This document shows, in pieces, positions 32,157 through 42,316 of a DNA stretch of 64,000 nt; the stretch's first letter is position 1, and every line of letters begins with the position of its first letter. Source of the DNA: Gordonia sp. OPL2 (GTDB lineage: Bacteria; Actinomycetota; Actinomycetes; Mycobacteriales; Mycobacteriaceae); the NCBI RefSeq assembly GCF_003797825.1, contig NZ_RKME01000006.1, positions 124,001 through 188,000 on the forward strand. Reading direction: 5' to 3'. Made by a program: the position numbers and the translations under genes. The notes under the pieces were generated by a model. That model worked only from the letters and a program-made list of their open reading frames with translations. It was not told the DNA's origin and made no database searches.

Positions 32157-33383
32157 ATGAACAGCGCGGCAGCCGACTACACGCTGGGGTCGACCTCCGA
32201 GGTGGGCAGACTGCGCGCGGTGATGCTGCACCGGCCCGGCGACGAACTGCGCCGCCTGACCCCGCGCAACAACGATCAGCTGCTGTTCGACGGACTGCCG
32301 TGGGTGGCCCGCGCGCAGGAGGAACATGACGAGTTCGCCGAGGTGCTGCGGTCGCGTGGGGTCGACGTCTACCTCCTCGGTGACCTGCTCACCCAGACGA
32401 TCCAGCACAGTGGCGCCGCGCGAATCCAGGGCATCGCCGCGGCCGTCAGCCCGCGCCGGCTGGGCACTCATCTCGCCGACGACCTCGCGAGTCACCTCCG
32501 AGGACTGCCCGCACCCGAACTCGCCCACGTGCTGACGGCGGGGATGACGTTCGACGAGCTCCCGGTGACGCCAGCGGCCGCGACCCAGTCCCTCGTGCGA
32601 CGGATGCACCACGGGCCCGAGTTCGCCATCGAACCGCTCCCGAATCTGCTGTTCACCCGCGACAGTTCGTTCTGGATCGGGCCACGCTTCGCGATCACCT
32701 CGCTCGCGCTCCCGGCCCGGGTGCGGGAGACGTCGCTGACCGATCTCATCTATGCCCATCACCCGCGTTTCGTCGGCGCGCGACGCGCCTACGAGTCGCA
32801 GGTGGCGCCCGTCGAGGGTGGCGACGTACTGCTGCTCGCTCCCGGGGTCGTCGCGGTCGGGGTGGGCGAGCGGACTACCCCGGCCGGTGCAGAAGCGTTG
32901 GCGCGCAGCCTCTTCGACGACGGACTCGCGCACACGGTGCTGGCGGTCCCGATCGAGCAGGCGCGGGCGTTCATGCATCTCGACACGGTCTGCACGATGG
33001 TCGACGTCGACGCCGTGGTGATGTACCCGAACATCGCGGAGTCGATGTCGGCGTTCACGTTGCGCCATACCGGGGGGAGCGTCGACATCACCGGTTCACG
33101 GCCGTTCGTGGAGGCGGCGGCCGAGGCGATGGAGATCGAGAAACTCCGGGTCATCGACACGGGGCTCGACCCGATCACCGCCGAGCGTGAGCAGTGGGAC
33201 GACGGCAACAACACCCTGGCGCTGTCGCCCGGCGTCGTCGTCTCCTACAACCGCAACGTGGAGACGAACCAGCGGCTGCGCGACTCGGGGATCGAGGTCC
33301 TCGAGATCGAGGGACGCGAACTCGGGTCGGGCCGCGGTGGCCCGCGCTGCATGTCATGTCCGCTGGCCCGGGACGAACTGTGA
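32157..33383 (+). CDS. arcA: arginine deiminase
   Basis: Hydrolyses arginine to citrulline and ammonia. The 408-aa product keeps the active-site set: [35 protein letters not shown], and the catalytic Cys398 in [14 protein letters not shown] 32157 is 6 nt after TAACGT (leaderless). No arcB or arcC is nearby, so this is a stand-alone deiminase, as in M. tuberculosis (Rv1001, next to pmt). It overlaps the GntR gene by 4 bp. Confidence 0.95.
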   Translation: MNSAAADYTLGSTSEVGRLRAVMLHRPGDELRRLTPRNNDQLLFDGLPWVARAQEEHDEFAEVLRSRGVDVYLLGDLLTQTIQHSGAARIQGIAAAVSPRRLGTHLADDLASHLRGLPAPELAHVLTAGMTFDELPVTPAAATQSLVRRMHHGPEFAIEPLPNLLFTRDSSFWIGPRFAITSLALPARVRETSLTDLIYAHHPRFVGARRAYESQVAPVEGGDVLLLAPGVVAVGVGERTTPAGAEALARSLFDDGLAHTVLAVPIEQARAFMHLDTVCTMVDVDAVVMYPNIAESMSAFTLRHTGGSVDITGSRPFVEAAAEAMEIEKLRVIDTGLDPITAEREQWDDGNNTLALSPGVVVSYNRNVETNQRLRDSGIEVLEIEGRELGSGRGGPRCMSCPLARDEL

Positions 33384-33778
33384 GCGGCGGACTCTCGGTG
33401 GAGCCGGTGGATCTGGCCGCGATGCTGCGGATCGACGCCGACGGTGCCGCGCCACCGTTCGAGCAGGTGCGCGCGGGCGTCATCGACCTGATCGGTCGCG
33501 GTGACCTCATGGTCGGAGCGCGCATCCCGACCGTCCGAAAACTCGCCGCCGACCTCGACCTCGCCGCGAACACCGTGGCGCGCAGTTACCGCGAACTCGA
33601 GGCCGCGGGCATCATCGAGACCCGCGGACGGCATGGATCGTTCGTCAAGGCGGGTGCCGACGCCACTCGGGACAAGGCCCAGCGGTTGACGCTGGAACAC
33701 GTGAAAGCCCTGCGTGAACTAGGTATCGATGACACCGCGATCATCACAATGGTGACACAGGCCACACGCTCGAGTTGA
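33380..33778 (+). CDS. short GntR-family regulator (YtrA-type)
   Basis: A 132-aa regulator with a GntR winged helix (about 24-95, [40 protein letters not shown]) and only a short helical tail, without an effector domain. GTG 33380 overlaps the arcA stop in GTGA. Such short GntR proteins usually regulate their own operon, often with a transporter; the BCCT gene follows 55 bp downstream. Confidence 0.85.
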   Translation: MSGGLSVEPVDLAAMLRIDADGAAPPFEQVRAGVIDLIGRGDLMVGARIPTVRKLAADLDLAANTVARSYRELEAAGIIETRGRHGSFVKAGADATRDKAQRLTLEHVKALRELGIDDTAIITMVTQATRSS

Positions 33779-33833
33779 GACTTGTACCGACCTTTGATTG
33801 TGTGAACTGGTGACAACAGAAGAGAAAACGGAC

Positions 33834-35594
33834 ATGACGTCGCACGGCGGCGCCATCAGTACTGGGCGCGGCACGCGACGGAAGCCGACCATCGATCCCT
33901 GGGTGTTCGGGATCACTGCTCTCATCGTCATCGGTTTCGTGATCTGGGGCATCGCCGACAAGGACAGTCTCAAGACCTCCAGCGACAACGCTCTCGCCTG
34001 GATCACCGACAACCTCGGCTGGTTGTTCATCCTGTCGGCAACCGGATTCGTGGTGTTCGCGATCTTCCTCGCGGTGAGCAAGTACGGTCGCATCCCGCTC
34101 GGCCAGGACGGTGAGAAACCCGAGTTCCGCACCGTCAGCTGGATCGCGATGATGTTCAGTGCCGGCATGGGCATCGGTCTGATGTTCTTCGGTGCGTACG
34201 AGCCGCTGTACCACTTCGTCAACGCGCCGCCCGAGATGCCCGCCGAGGACGTCCGCGCCGCGATGGCGACGACCATGTTCCACTGGGGATTCCACCCGTG
34301 GGCGATGTATGCGGTGGTGGGTCTGGCGATCGCCTACAGCACCTACCGGATGGGTCGCGGCCAGTTGATGAGCGCCGTGTTCGAGCCGCTGCTCGGCAGC
34401 CGGTCGAAGGGACCCATCGGCAAGATCATCGACATCCTCGCCATCTTCGCGACGTTGTTCGGCACGGTCGCCTCGCTGGGACTCGGTGCGCTGCAGATCG
34501 GTTCGGGTCTGGTGAAGGTCGAGTGGGTGAACGAACCGTCGACGATGCTGCTGGTCGCGATCATTGCGATCCTCACGGCGTGTTTCGTCGCCTCGGCGGT
34601 CTCCGGCATCGCCCGCGGCATTCAGTGGCTGTCGAACATCAACATGGTGCTGGCGCTGATCCTCGCCGTGTTCGTATTCGTCGTCGGCCCGACGGTGTTC
34701 ATCATGAATCTGCTCCCGACGACCCTCGGCGCCTACCTGAACGACCTGCCGTTCCTGTCCGCCCGGTCGGGGGCGACCGTGGACGCCGACGGCCAGTCCT
34801 GGCTTGCGTCGTGGACGATCTTCTACTGGGCGTGGTGGGTGTCGTGGACACCGTTCGTCGGTCTGTTCCTCGCCAAGATCAGTCGCGGACGCACCATCCG
34901 TGAGTTCGTCATCGGCGTGATGGTCGTGCCGACGACGGTGTCGCTGGTCTGGTTCTGTGTCTTCGGTGGCACGGCGATCCGCCAGCAGACCGACGGCGTG
35001 AGCCTGCCGCTGGACAACAGCGAGGACACACTGTTCGACGTTCTCGCGAACATGCCGTGGACCGCGATCGCATCCGCGCTCGTCATGTTGCTGGTGGCGA
35101 TCTTCTTCGTCTCCGGCGCCGACTCGGCGTCGATCGTGATGGGGTCGCTGTCGCAGCGGGGAACCCACGATCCGTCCCGGTGGGTCACCATCTTCTGGGG
35201 TGTGCTGACCGGCACGGTGGCCGCACTGTTGCTCGCGATCAGCGGCGACGACGCCCTGAGCGGTCTGCAACAGATGGCCATCATCGCGGCACTGCCGTTC
35301 GTCATCGTCATGATCGCGATGTGTTTCGCGCTCTATCGCGATCTCCGACGGGACCCGTTGATCGTCGCGCGTCTCGAACTGCGCGATCAGGTCGACGAGC
35401 ACATCCGTCAGCAGGCCAACGAGATCGGGACCGGCGAGTTCGTCGCGGTCGAGGTGACGCGCGACGGTTCGGCCGGCGACGACACCGTGACCGACGGGGT
35501 GCTGTCGGAATCACCCCTGGCCCAGGTTGTCAGCCCCAGCTCGGCAACCAGATCTGCTGATGCCACTGAGCCGGGGAGATCGGACTCGCGGTGA
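33834..35594 (+). CDS. BCCT-family betaine/carnitine/choline transporter
   Basis: A 586-aa secondary transporter with 12 helices and the BCCT signature YWAWWVSWTPFVGLFLAKIS followed by RGRTIREF. It imports quaternary-ammonium osmolytes such as betaine or choline. The last about 75 residues are a charged cytoplasmic tail, often osmosensory in this family. ATG 33834 is preferred; GTG 33810 is an alternative. The last 65 bp overlap the end of the convergent pmt gene. Confidence 0.92.
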   Translation: MTSHGGAISTGRGTRRKPTIDPWVFGITALIVIGFVIWGIADKDSLKTSSDNALAWITDNLGWLFILSATGFVVFAIFLAVSKYGRIPLGQDGEKPEFRTVSWIAMMFSAGMGIGLMFFGAYEPLYHFVNAPPEMPAEDVRAAMATTMFHWGFHPWAMYAVVGLAIAYSTYRMGRGQLMSAVFEPLLGSRSKGPIGKIIDILAIFATLFGTVASLGLGALQIGSGLVKVEWVNEPSTMLLVAIIAILTACFVASAVSGIARGIQWLSNINMVLALILAVFVFVVGPTVFIMNLLPTTLGAYLNDLPFLSARSGATVDADGQSWLASWTIFYWAWWVSWTPFVGLFLAKISRGRTIREFVIGVMVVPTTVSLVWFCVFGGTAIRQQTDGVSLPLDNSEDTLFDVLANMPWTAIASALVMLLVAIFFVSGADSASIVMGSLSQRGTHDPSRWVTIFWGVLTGTVAALLLAISGDDALSGLQQMAIIAALPFVIVMIAMCFALYRDLRRDPLIVARLELRDQVDEHIRQQANEIGTGEFVAVEVTRDGSAGDDTVTDGVLSESPLAQVVSPSSATRSADATEPGRSDSR

Positions 35595-37134
35595 GGATCG
35601 GCCACAACCAGATGAAGTTGACCACCACGAGGCCGATGTAGATCGCCACCACCAGGATCGCGAGGGTACGTCGTTCCGGACGTGCCCTCGCGGTCGTTGC
35701 CCCCACCCGCAGCAGATCACCGCAGCACAGCGCGAGTCCCATCACGAGGAACGGCGCCATCACCGTCGCGTAGAAGAAGTACATCTGTCGGTCGAGGTCG
35801 GCGAACCAGGGGAGCAGTCCGGCCGCGTACCCGACGACCACCGCGGCGTAGCGCCAATCGCGGCGGACCAGCCATGACCACAGACCCCACGCCAGCATCG
35901 GCAGCGCCAGCCACCACAGCGCGGGCGACCCGATCAGCATCTGCGCACGGATGCATTCGCCGCCGCCACACTGATCGGGTCCGTTCTCGATCGCGTACAG
36001 CATGGGCCGCAGACTCATCGGCCACGTCCACGGCTTGGACTCCCATGGATGGTGATTGCCGGCCGAGTTCGTGAGACCGGCATGGAACTCCAGGATCCCG
36101 GACTCGTAGAACCACAGAGATCGCCAGGCCCCCGGCACCCACGCGAAGGGGCCGCCGACACCGATCTGATTGCCCACCTCATACCGGTACACGGCGGTCT
36201 CGTTGGTGAACCACGGCACGAACGTGGCGAAGTAGATGAGGACGGGCATCACCGCGAGGCTGGCGCCGGACGGCAGCACGTCGCGGCGCAGGACACCCAT
36301 CCAGGGGCGCCGGACGTGGTAGGCCTTGCGCGCGGCGACGTCGAAGCCGAGTGCGAGAACAACGAAGAAGATGACGAAGTAGATGCCGGACCACTTGGTG
36401 CCGCAGCCCAATCCGAGCATGACGCCGGCGGTGAACCGATACCAGCGGAACCCGAGCCGCGGCCCGAACGGGCTGTCGGCGATCCGCCCCTCGAGGTGGA
36501 CCCGATGCATACGGGCCCGCACCTGATCGCGGTCCGCGATGAGTGCGGCGAAGGCGGCGACCACGAACAGCGCCTGGAAGATGTCGAGCATGCCCATCCG
36601 CGACTGGACGAACAGCACGCCGTCGCAGATGGCGAACACCCCGGCGATGGCGCCGATCAGCGTCGACCGGGTCATCCGTCGGACACAGCAGTAGATCATC
36701 ACGACGATCGCCACGCCGGCCAGTGCCGGGGTGATCCGCCAGCCGACCGGGCCATAGCCGAAGACGGCCTCACCGGCGGCCAGCAGCCACTTGCCCACCG
36801 GCGGATGCACGACGAGACCGTAGGCGGGGTTGTCCTCGATCCAGTTGCCGCCGGTCAGCACCTGCCAGCCCTGCGGCACGTAGTGCTTCTCGTCGAAGAC
36901 CGGCGTGCCCTGGTCGGTCGGGCGTGCCAGACCCCACAATCGGGTGATCAGCGCGACTGCGGCGATCACCAGGCCGACGACGAGTCCGCGCCACCGATCG
37001 GGCGCGCCGAAGACGGGCGCGGGCACGGGACGGCCCGGGGTGGTGCCGAGATCCTCTGCACGGCCGTGATCGCCGTCGACGGAGAGACCGCGCTCCCCGT
37101 CGAGACGACGATCGAGGAGGGCGGGGTTGGTCAC
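35530..37134 (-). CDS. pmt: protein O-mannosyltransferase
   Basis: A 534-aa integral membrane GT39 enzyme that transfers mannose from a polyprenyl phosphate donor to secreted proteins (Rv1002c orthologue by position). It has about 10-11 helices and the catalytic DE in TPVFDEKHYVPQGW, plus the loop HPPVGKWLLAAGE. GTG 37134 is 7 nt after TACGAT (leaderless). It is divergent from rsmI across 35 bp and its 3' end overlaps the BCCT gene. Confidence 0.95.
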   Translation of the reverse strand: MTNPALLDRRLDGERGLSVDGDHGRAEDLGTTPGRPVPAPVFGAPDRWRGLVVGLVIAAVALITRLWGLARPTDQGTPVFDEKHYVPQGWQVLTGGNWIEDNPAYGLVVHPPVGKWLLAAGEAVFGYGPVGWRITPALAGVAIVVMIYCCVRRMTRSTLIGAIAGVFAICDGVLFVQSRMGMLDIFQALFVVAAFAALIADRDQVRARMHRVHLEGRIADSPFGPRLGFRWYRFTAGVMLGLGCGTKWSGIYFVIFFVVLALGFDVAARKAYHVRRPWMGVLRRDVLPSGASLAVMPVLIYFATFVPWFTNETAVYRYEVGNQIGVGGPFAWVPGAWRSLWFYESGILEFHAGLTNSAGNHHPWESKPWTWPMSLRPMLYAIENGPDQCGGGECIRAQMLIGSPALWWLALPMLAWGLWSWLVRRDWRYAAVVVGYAAGLLPWFADLDRQMYFFYATVMAPFLVMGLALCCGDLLRVGATTARARPERRTLAILVVAIYIGLVVVNFIWLWPILTASPISPAQWHQQIWLPSWG

Positions 37135-37169
37135 CCGTCCGATCGTAGTGGCCCCTCGTAAGCTGATCG
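37135..37169. promoter_or_regulatory. 35-bp divergent promoter region of pmt and rsmI
   Basis: TACGAT on the minus strand (37147-37142) lies 7 nt before the pmt GTG. TAAGCT on the plus strand (37159-37164) lies 5 nt before GTG 37170 and 8 nt before ATG 37173 of rsmI. The two -35 regions must overlap. Confidence 0.6.
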
Positions 37170-38114
37170 GTGATGAACTCCCCGGAACCGGTCGACGAGA
37201 CGACCGTCGACCTCACCGACCACTCCGTCGACCAGCGGCCCGCCGATCGGGACGAGCCCGCAACGCCCGACGGCGGTCGGCTCGTCCTCGCCGCGACCCC
37301 GATGGGACAGGTCGACGACGCGTCGCCGCGCTTGCGGGCCGCGCTGGAATCGGCCGACATCGTCGCCGCGGAGGACACGCGGCGCGCGCGGTCGTTGGCC
37401 GCCGCCCTGAGTGTGACCATCGGCGGAAGCCTGGTCAGCTACTACGACCAGGTGGAGGCGTCGCGGACGCCGGGTCTGCTCGAGGCGATCGCCGCCGGGT
37501 CGACGGTTCTGCTGATCACCGACGCCGGGATGCCGTCGGTCAGCGACCCCGGCTTCAAGCTCGTCGCCGCCTGCGCCGACGCCGGGCTGCGGGTGACCTG
37601 TCTGCCCGGTCCGTCGGCGGTGACCACGGCGCTCGCGGTGTCGGCGTTGCCGTCCGAACGGTTCTGCTTCGACGGTTTCGCGCCGCGCCGATCGGGGGCG
37701 CGCCGCGACTGGCTGTCCGGTCTCGTCGATCAGCCGCGCACGACCGTGTTCTTCGAGTCGCCACATCGCCTGGCCGACACCCTCGCCGAGGCCGTCGAGG
37801 TCCTCGGGGCCGATCGTCGCGCCGCGGTGTGTCGGGAACTCACCAAGACCTACGAGGAGATCCGGCGCGGGACACTGGCCGAACTAGCGGCATGGGCCAC
37901 CGGTGGGGTGCGGGGCGAGATCACCGTCGTCGTCGCGGGTGGCGCCCCTCGTGTCCGCGACATGGCCGATCTCGTCGACGAGGTCGAGCAGCTCGTCGAC
38001 GGCGGCATGCGGCTGAAGGACGCGTGCGCGCACGTCACGCAGGGCGGCGGTGCTTCCCGCCGAGAGGTGTATCAAGCAGTGCTTGATAGTCGAGAGGACG
38101 ATCGGCCGGAGTAG
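37170..38114 (+). CDS. rsmI: 16S rRNA (cytidine1402-2'-O)-methyltransferase
   Basis: A 314-aa SAM-dependent methyltransferase of the tetrapyrrole-methylase fold that modifies C1402 in the decoding centre. Motifs: GRLVLAATPMGQVDDASPRL (with NLGD-like start altered), AEDTRRARSL, LITDAGMPSVSDPG, and LPGPSAVTTALAVS. The N-terminal about 35 acidic residues are an extension. Start is GTG 37170 or ATG 37173. Its last 80 bp overlap the convergent GAF-HTH gene. Confidence 0.95.
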   Translation: MMNSPEPVDETTVDLTDHSVDQRPADRDEPATPDGGRLVLAATPMGQVDDASPRLRAALESADIVAAEDTRRARSLAAALSVTIGGSLVSYYDQVEASRTPGLLEAIAAGSTVLLITDAGMPSVSDPGFKLVAACADAGLRVTCLPGPSAVTTALAVSALPSERFCFDGFAPRRSGARRDWLSGLVDQPRTTVFFESPHRLADTLAEAVEVLGADRRAAVCRELTKTYEEIRRGTLAELAAWATGGVRGEITVVVAGGAPRVRDMADLVDEVEQLVDGGMRLKDACAHVTQGGGASRREVYQAVLDSREDDRPE

Positions 38115-39297
38115 TCGCACCGTCTTTCGCGATGCGCAGGGTCACGCCGGGGGCGAGCCGATAGGGGCGGCTGGCCAGCAGCGCCCCGACAGCCCGCCGA
38201 AGCCGCGACATCTCGGCGCGGACGGTGACCACGTGGCCGGTGTCGCCGAAGATGAGTCGGCTCAACCGGGCCGAGGTCAGACCCGACTCGGACGCCTCGG
38301 CCAGCAGCAGGAGGATCTGCGCGTGGCGTCGCGTGAGGACCGTGCGCCACTCCTCGCCGTCGCCGACCACGCTCAGCGACGGTTCACCGCGCAGGTCCAG
38401 CTCGGCGATGATCGGGTTGGCCGGGCCGACTCGGCGGAGCAGCCAGCCGGAGCCGACCGGGATCGCGACACAGGTGCCGATGCCGGGGACGAATTGGTGG
38501 GCACCCTCGGTCGGTGCGGCCACGGCATCCGGGGCGGTGCAGCCGCGGCTGTCGGCCACCCAACCGTCGCGGTCGACGAGCAGTGCCGGACCGCGGATGC
38601 CGGCCAGGCGGGCGTGGGCCGCACGGCGGAGCTCGACGAGCGAACGCGAATGGGCCGCGGCGATCTCGTGCTCGCCGAGTGCGGCCATGCTCGCGGCGAA
38701 CGCGGTCGACGATGGCTGGAGACCCTCGATCGGGCCCGCGAGCCCGACGATGCCCGCCATCGATCCCGTGCGTGGATCGTGGATCGGGGCCGCGGCGCAG
38801 TAGAGCGCGTGCAGGGCGTGGTTGTAGTGCTCGGCGCCGACCAGTCGCGTGGGTCGATGATCGGTCATCACCAGACTCACCGCGGTGGTCGCGGTGGAGG
38901 CCTCGTCCCACCGGCTGCCCTCGACGAGCTCGAGGTGATCGGCGGCATCGAGCCAGCGAGCGGTTCCGCCGCGCCACAGCAGGACGCCGTCGGCGTCGAA
39001 GACACCCATCATGAGGTCGGAGTCGTCGGTCGTCTCGCTGAACACCTGCTGTAGCCGGCGTGCGCTCTCGCCGAGCGCGTTGTCGCGCCGACGATCGCTC
39101 ACCTCGGCGGGCGCGAGGTGTCGAGGGGCGTGCCGGTCCGCTCGGAACCCGGCATCCATGACGCGTTGCCAGGAGGCGATGACATCACCCCTGGTAGTCG
39201 GCGCGGGGAGATCGACCGTCATCTCAGCGGGAGAGTGATCTCCCCGACCGTCGATCACGCGCGAATCATCCGTACTCGGCAGTATGGATCGACGCAT
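38035..39297 (-). CDS. GAF-domain transcriptional regulator with C-terminal winged helix
   Basis: A 420-aa protein. The first half (about 45-200) resembles the N-terminal GAF region of acetoin-regulator-type proteins (DDSDLMMGVFDADGVLLWRG, HYNHALHALYCAAAPIHDP). The C-terminus (about 315-395, VLTRRHAQILLLLAEASESG, TVRAEMSRLRRAVG) looks like a winged-helix DNA-binding domain. ATG 39297 follows TAGCAT by 6 nt (leaderless). No AAA+ domain is present, so it is not a sigma-54 activator. Targets unknown; the gene overlaps the rsmI end. Confidence 0.8.
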   Translation of the reverse strand: MRRSILPSTDDSRVIDGRGDHSPAEMTVDLPAPTTRGDVIASWQRVMDAGFRADRHAPRHLAPAEVSDRRRDNALGESARRLQQVFSETTDDSDLMMGVFDADGVLLWRGGTARWLDAADHLELVEGSRWDEASTATTAVSLVMTDHRPTRLVGAEHYNHALHALYCAAAPIHDPRTGSMAGIVGLAGPIEGLQPSSTAFAASMAALGEHEIAAAHSRSLVELRRAAHARLAGIRGPALLVDRDGWVADSRGCTAPDAVAAPTEGAHQFVPGIGTCVAIPVGSGWLLRRVGPANPIIAELDLRGEPSLSVVGDGEEWRTVLTRRHAQILLLLAEASESGLTSARLSRLIFGDTGHVVTVRAEMSRLRRAVGALLASRPYRLAPGVTLRIAKDGATTPADRPLDYQALLDTPLGGKHRRPA

Positions 39298-39387
39298 AGT
39301 CCGATGCTACCCCAGGGATGTGACCGACATGGGTCGCGGATCCGGCAAATGGGTCAAGTGGGTGACATCAGGCGTCGAGCGTTCGAT

Positions 39388-40578
39388 CTACCACGACAAA
39401 CGTATCTGCGACGACGACTCGCCCGAGCTCATCCCGACGATGCTGGCCGCCTTGTCGAGGCATTCCTGCCACTCCCGCAGCGGATCCGAGTCGATCGTGA
39501 TACCGCCGCCGACGCCCAGTGATGCCCTGCCGTCCGGGGTCAGTGCAACCGTCCGGATGGCCACGTTGAGGTCGAGGCCGCGCCCGGGGCCCGCCACGCC
39601 GACAGCGCCGCAGTACACGCCGCGCGGATGTTCCTCCCATTCCGCGAGGAGTTCGGCGGCACGCTGCTTCGGTGTGCCGGTGACGGATGCCGGGGGAAAG
39701 GTGGCGCGGAGCAGTTCGTTCGTGCCGACGGCGGGGTCGACGATCGCCTCGACCCGTGAGACGAGGTGCCAGACGCCCGGCGCGGGTACCACCGACAACA
39801 GGTCCGCGACCCGCACGGTGCCGGTCACCGCTATCCGTCCGAGATCGTTGCGCACGAGGTCGACGATCATCACGTTCTCGGCGATGTCCTTCGTCGACGC
39901 CGACAACGACTCGGGTTCGGCATCGGCGCCGACCGTGCCCTTGATCGGCGACGACGACACCAGATTCCCGGTGCGGCGTAGGAACGACTCCGGCGAGAAG
40001 CTCGCCACCGTTCCCCAATCCCCGTGCAGGTACGCCGCTTTCGCGGGTCGGGTGGCGGAGGTGACCGAACTGAAGAACTCGGCCGGGTCGCCGGTGATCT
40101 CGCCGGTGAAGCGGGTGCACACGCATGCCTGGTACACCTCGCCCGCGCGGATCGCCTCGAGGCACTCCTCGATCGCGGCCAGATGCGGTTGCCGTTCGGG
40201 GGCGACCCACGTCGCCGACCACGCGTTCTCGGCGCGGGTGGTGGTCGCGATGGCGTCGGCGATCCATGGGGCACAGGGGGTGTCGTCGACGCTCTGGTGA
40301 TGCCACCGCCCGTCACGCAGGACGAGGACCTCTCCGGTCAGTCCGCCGACGGCGGTCGGGAGTGCGGATTCGGTGGCGCGCACGGGAAATCCGAGATACC
40401 CGAACCAGAACCGGTCGGGATCGTCGGGGGGCGGGAATCCCGGTCGCAACCGGATCGACGGTGCGATCACGGCGTCGGCGTCCCACCAGTCGCCGATCAG
40501 CGCGGCCGGCGGCGGCATCCCGGCCGCCCTGGTGTACGCATGCAGCGCACGCAGGACGTCGAGCGCCGGTGCGGTCAC
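39388..40578 (-). CDS. pabB: aminodeoxychorismate synthase component I
   Basis: Converts chorismate to 4-amino-4-deoxychorismate for folate. The 396-aa product has the chorismate-binding signatures [29 protein letters not shown] (PIKGT is PabB-type), [22 protein letters not shown] and RGVYCGAVG. It lacks most of the N-terminal half of TrpE-like proteins. GTG 40578 overlaps the metG stop in GTGA, so it is translated after metG; the longer frame is shadow. Confidence 0.92.
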   Translation of the reverse strand: MTAPALDVLRALHAYTRAAGMPPPAALIGDWWDADAVIAPSIRLRPGFPPPDDPDRFWFGYLGFPVRATESALPTAVGGLTGEVLVLRDGRWHHQSVDDTPCAPWIADAIATTTRAENAWSATWVAPERQPHLAAIEECLEAIRAGEVYQACVCTRFTGEITGDPAEFFSSVTSATRPAKAAYLHGDWGTVASFSPESFLRRTGNLVSSSPIKGTVGADAEPESLSASTKDIAENVMIVDLVRNDLGRIAVTGTVRVADLLSVVPAPGVWHLVSRVEAIVDPAVGTNELLRATFPPASVTGTPKQRAAELLAEWEEHPRGVYCGAVGVAGPGRGLDLNVAIRTVALTPDGRASLGVGGGITIDSDPLREWQECLDKAASIVGMSSGESSSQIRLSW

Positions 40579-42137
40579 GCCTCGTAGCGGGGGAAGACCG
40601 GTGACGGCTTGGGCAGAGCGCTCCCGGGCGTGACGCGGTCGTCGACGGCGGTGAACGTGCGCTGATCGGTGTCGACGGCGAGGAGGTCGAGCAGACGATT
40701 CGTCGACTCCGGCATGATCGGCTGGGCCAACAACGCCACGACACGTACCACCTCGGCGCAGACGTACAGGACGGTCGCCGTCCGCTCGAGGTCGGTCTTG
40801 GCGAGCTTCCACGGCTCCTGCGACGAGATGTAGCGGTTGGTGTCGGCGAGCACCGACCAGAGTGACTCGATACCGAGATGAATGGCCTGTACGTCGAAGT
40901 GCTCACGCACGCGCGGGAGTAGACGCGCGGCCTTGTCGAGGAGTGCGGTGTCGTCGGCGGTCAGATCACCGGGGTTCGGCACCACACCGTCGAAGTACTT
41001 GCCGATCATCGACAGGGTGCGCTGCGCGAGATTGCCGAACTCGTTGGCGAGGTCGGCGTTGATCCGCCCGATGATCGCATCCGTCGAGTACGACCCGTCC
41101 TGACCGTAGGAGACCTCGCGCAGGAAGAAGTAGCGGACCGGGTCGAGTCCGAACTCGTCGATCAGGTTGTCCGGGTCGACGACGTTGCCGACGGACTTGC
41201 TCATCTTCTCGCCCTTGTTGAACAGGAAGCCATGTGCGAACACACGTTTGGGCAGTTCGATGCCCGCGCTCATCAGGAATGCCGGCCAGTACACGCAGTG
41301 GAACCGGATGATGTCCTTGCCGATGATGTGCAGGTCCGCTGGCCAGTAGCGGCCGAATGTGTCTGCGTCGTCGGGGAATCCGACGCCGGTCAGATAGTTC
41401 GTCAGGGCGTCGACCCACACATACATGACATGGTCGGGATGCCCGGGCACCGGCACGCCCCAGTCGAAGGTCGTCCGCGAGATCGAGAGATCGTTCAGTC
41501 CGCCCTTGACGAAGCTGACGACCTCGTTGCGGCGGACATCGGGACGCACGAACTCGGGATGGGTCTCGTAGAGCTCGAGGAGTTTGTCCTGATAGGCGGA
41601 CAGACGGAAGAAGTAGGTCTGCTCCTCGGTCCAGGTCAGGACGTGGCCGGTGTCGGCGGCGACACGGTTGCCCGCGTCGTCGACCGTGGTGTCGCCCTCG
41701 GCATAGAACGTCTCGTCGCGGACGTCGTACCAGCCGGAGTAGGCGTCGAGGTAGATGTCCCCGGCGTCGAACATCCGCTGCCAGATCGCCTCGGAGGCGA
41801 TCTTGTGGTCGGCGTCGCTGGTCCGGATGAACCGGTCGAAGCTCGACCCCAGCCGCTCCTGCAGTTTCTGGAACCGATCGGAGTTGCGGTTGGCCAGGTC
41901 GGCGGTCGGGATGCCCTCGGCCTCGGCCGTCTGCTGCATCTTCTGACCGTGTACGTCCGTGCCGGTGAGGAACCGGACGTCGAAGCCGTCGAGTCGCTTG
42001 AACCGGGCCAGGGCGTCGGCCGAGATGTACTCGTAGGCGTGGCCGATGTGCGGGGCGCCGTTCGGGTACGCGATCGCCGTGGTGATGTAGTACGGCTCGC
42101 CCGCACCGTGCGAGGCGCTGATCTGGTCAGAGGTCAT
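40575..42137 (-). CDS. metG: methionyl-tRNA synthetase
   Basis: A 520-aa class I synthetase charging tRNA-Met. HIGH is at residues 30-33 ([13 protein letters not shown]) and KMSKS in [14 protein letters not shown]. It belongs to the shorter type without the C-terminal tRNA-binding domain and without a zinc-knuckle CxxC set. ATG 42137 is chosen; the frame to 42257 crosses a hairpin. It overlaps pabB by 4 bp. Confidence 0.96.
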   Translation of the reverse strand: MTSDQISASHGAGEPYYITTAIAYPNGAPHIGHAYEYISADALARFKRLDGFDVRFLTGTDVHGQKMQQTAEAEGIPTADLANRNSDRFQKLQERLGSSFDRFIRTSDADHKIASEAIWQRMFDAGDIYLDAYSGWYDVRDETFYAEGDTTVDDAGNRVAADTGHVLTWTEEQTYFFRLSAYQDKLLELYETHPEFVRPDVRRNEVVSFVKGGLNDLSISRTTFDWGVPVPGHPDHVMYVWVDALTNYLTGVGFPDDADTFGRYWPADLHIIGKDIIRFHCVYWPAFLMSAGIELPKRVFAHGFLFNKGEKMSKSVGNVVDPDNLIDEFGLDPVRYFFLREVSYGQDGSYSTDAIIGRINADLANEFGNLAQRTLSMIGKYFDGVVPNPGDLTADDTALLDKAARLLPRVREHFDVQAIHLGIESLWSVLADTNRYISSQEPWKLAKTDLERTATVLYVCAEVVRVVALLAQPIMPESTNRLLDLLAVDTDQRTFTAVDDRVTPGSALPKPSPVFPRYEA

Positions 42138-42220
42138 GGTGGTGCCAGGATACTTGGTGGTCCGACGGTGCACGCCGCGCCCACTGGGCTGTCGGTCACC
42201 ATCCGCGCGCCGCCGATCGC

Positions 42221-42287
42221 AGCCACCTCGAATTGAGAACACCACCTGGGTTCGCAACCAAGGTGGTGTTCTCTAATCGAGGTGGCT
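42221..42287. terminator. long imperfect hairpin between GH65 and metG
   Basis: Arms of 27 nt (42221-42247 and 42261-42287) pair at 25 positions, and the loop contains a further GGTT/AACC stem. It lies 30 bp past the GH65 stop and 83 bp before the metG start. It can terminate the GH65 transcript; it resembles the hairpin after glpR in size and its ACCTC ends. Confidence 0.7.
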
Positions 42288-42316
42288 ACCAGCAGGCCAT
42301 CGGCCGCCGACAGCCC

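Noticed and set aside
35530..35594. Sequencing error creating the BCCT/pmt overlap
   Set aside because: Both C-termini read smoothly, pmt ends in a conserved-looking WLPSWG and codon phase is kept, so I accept a real overlap, pending comparison.
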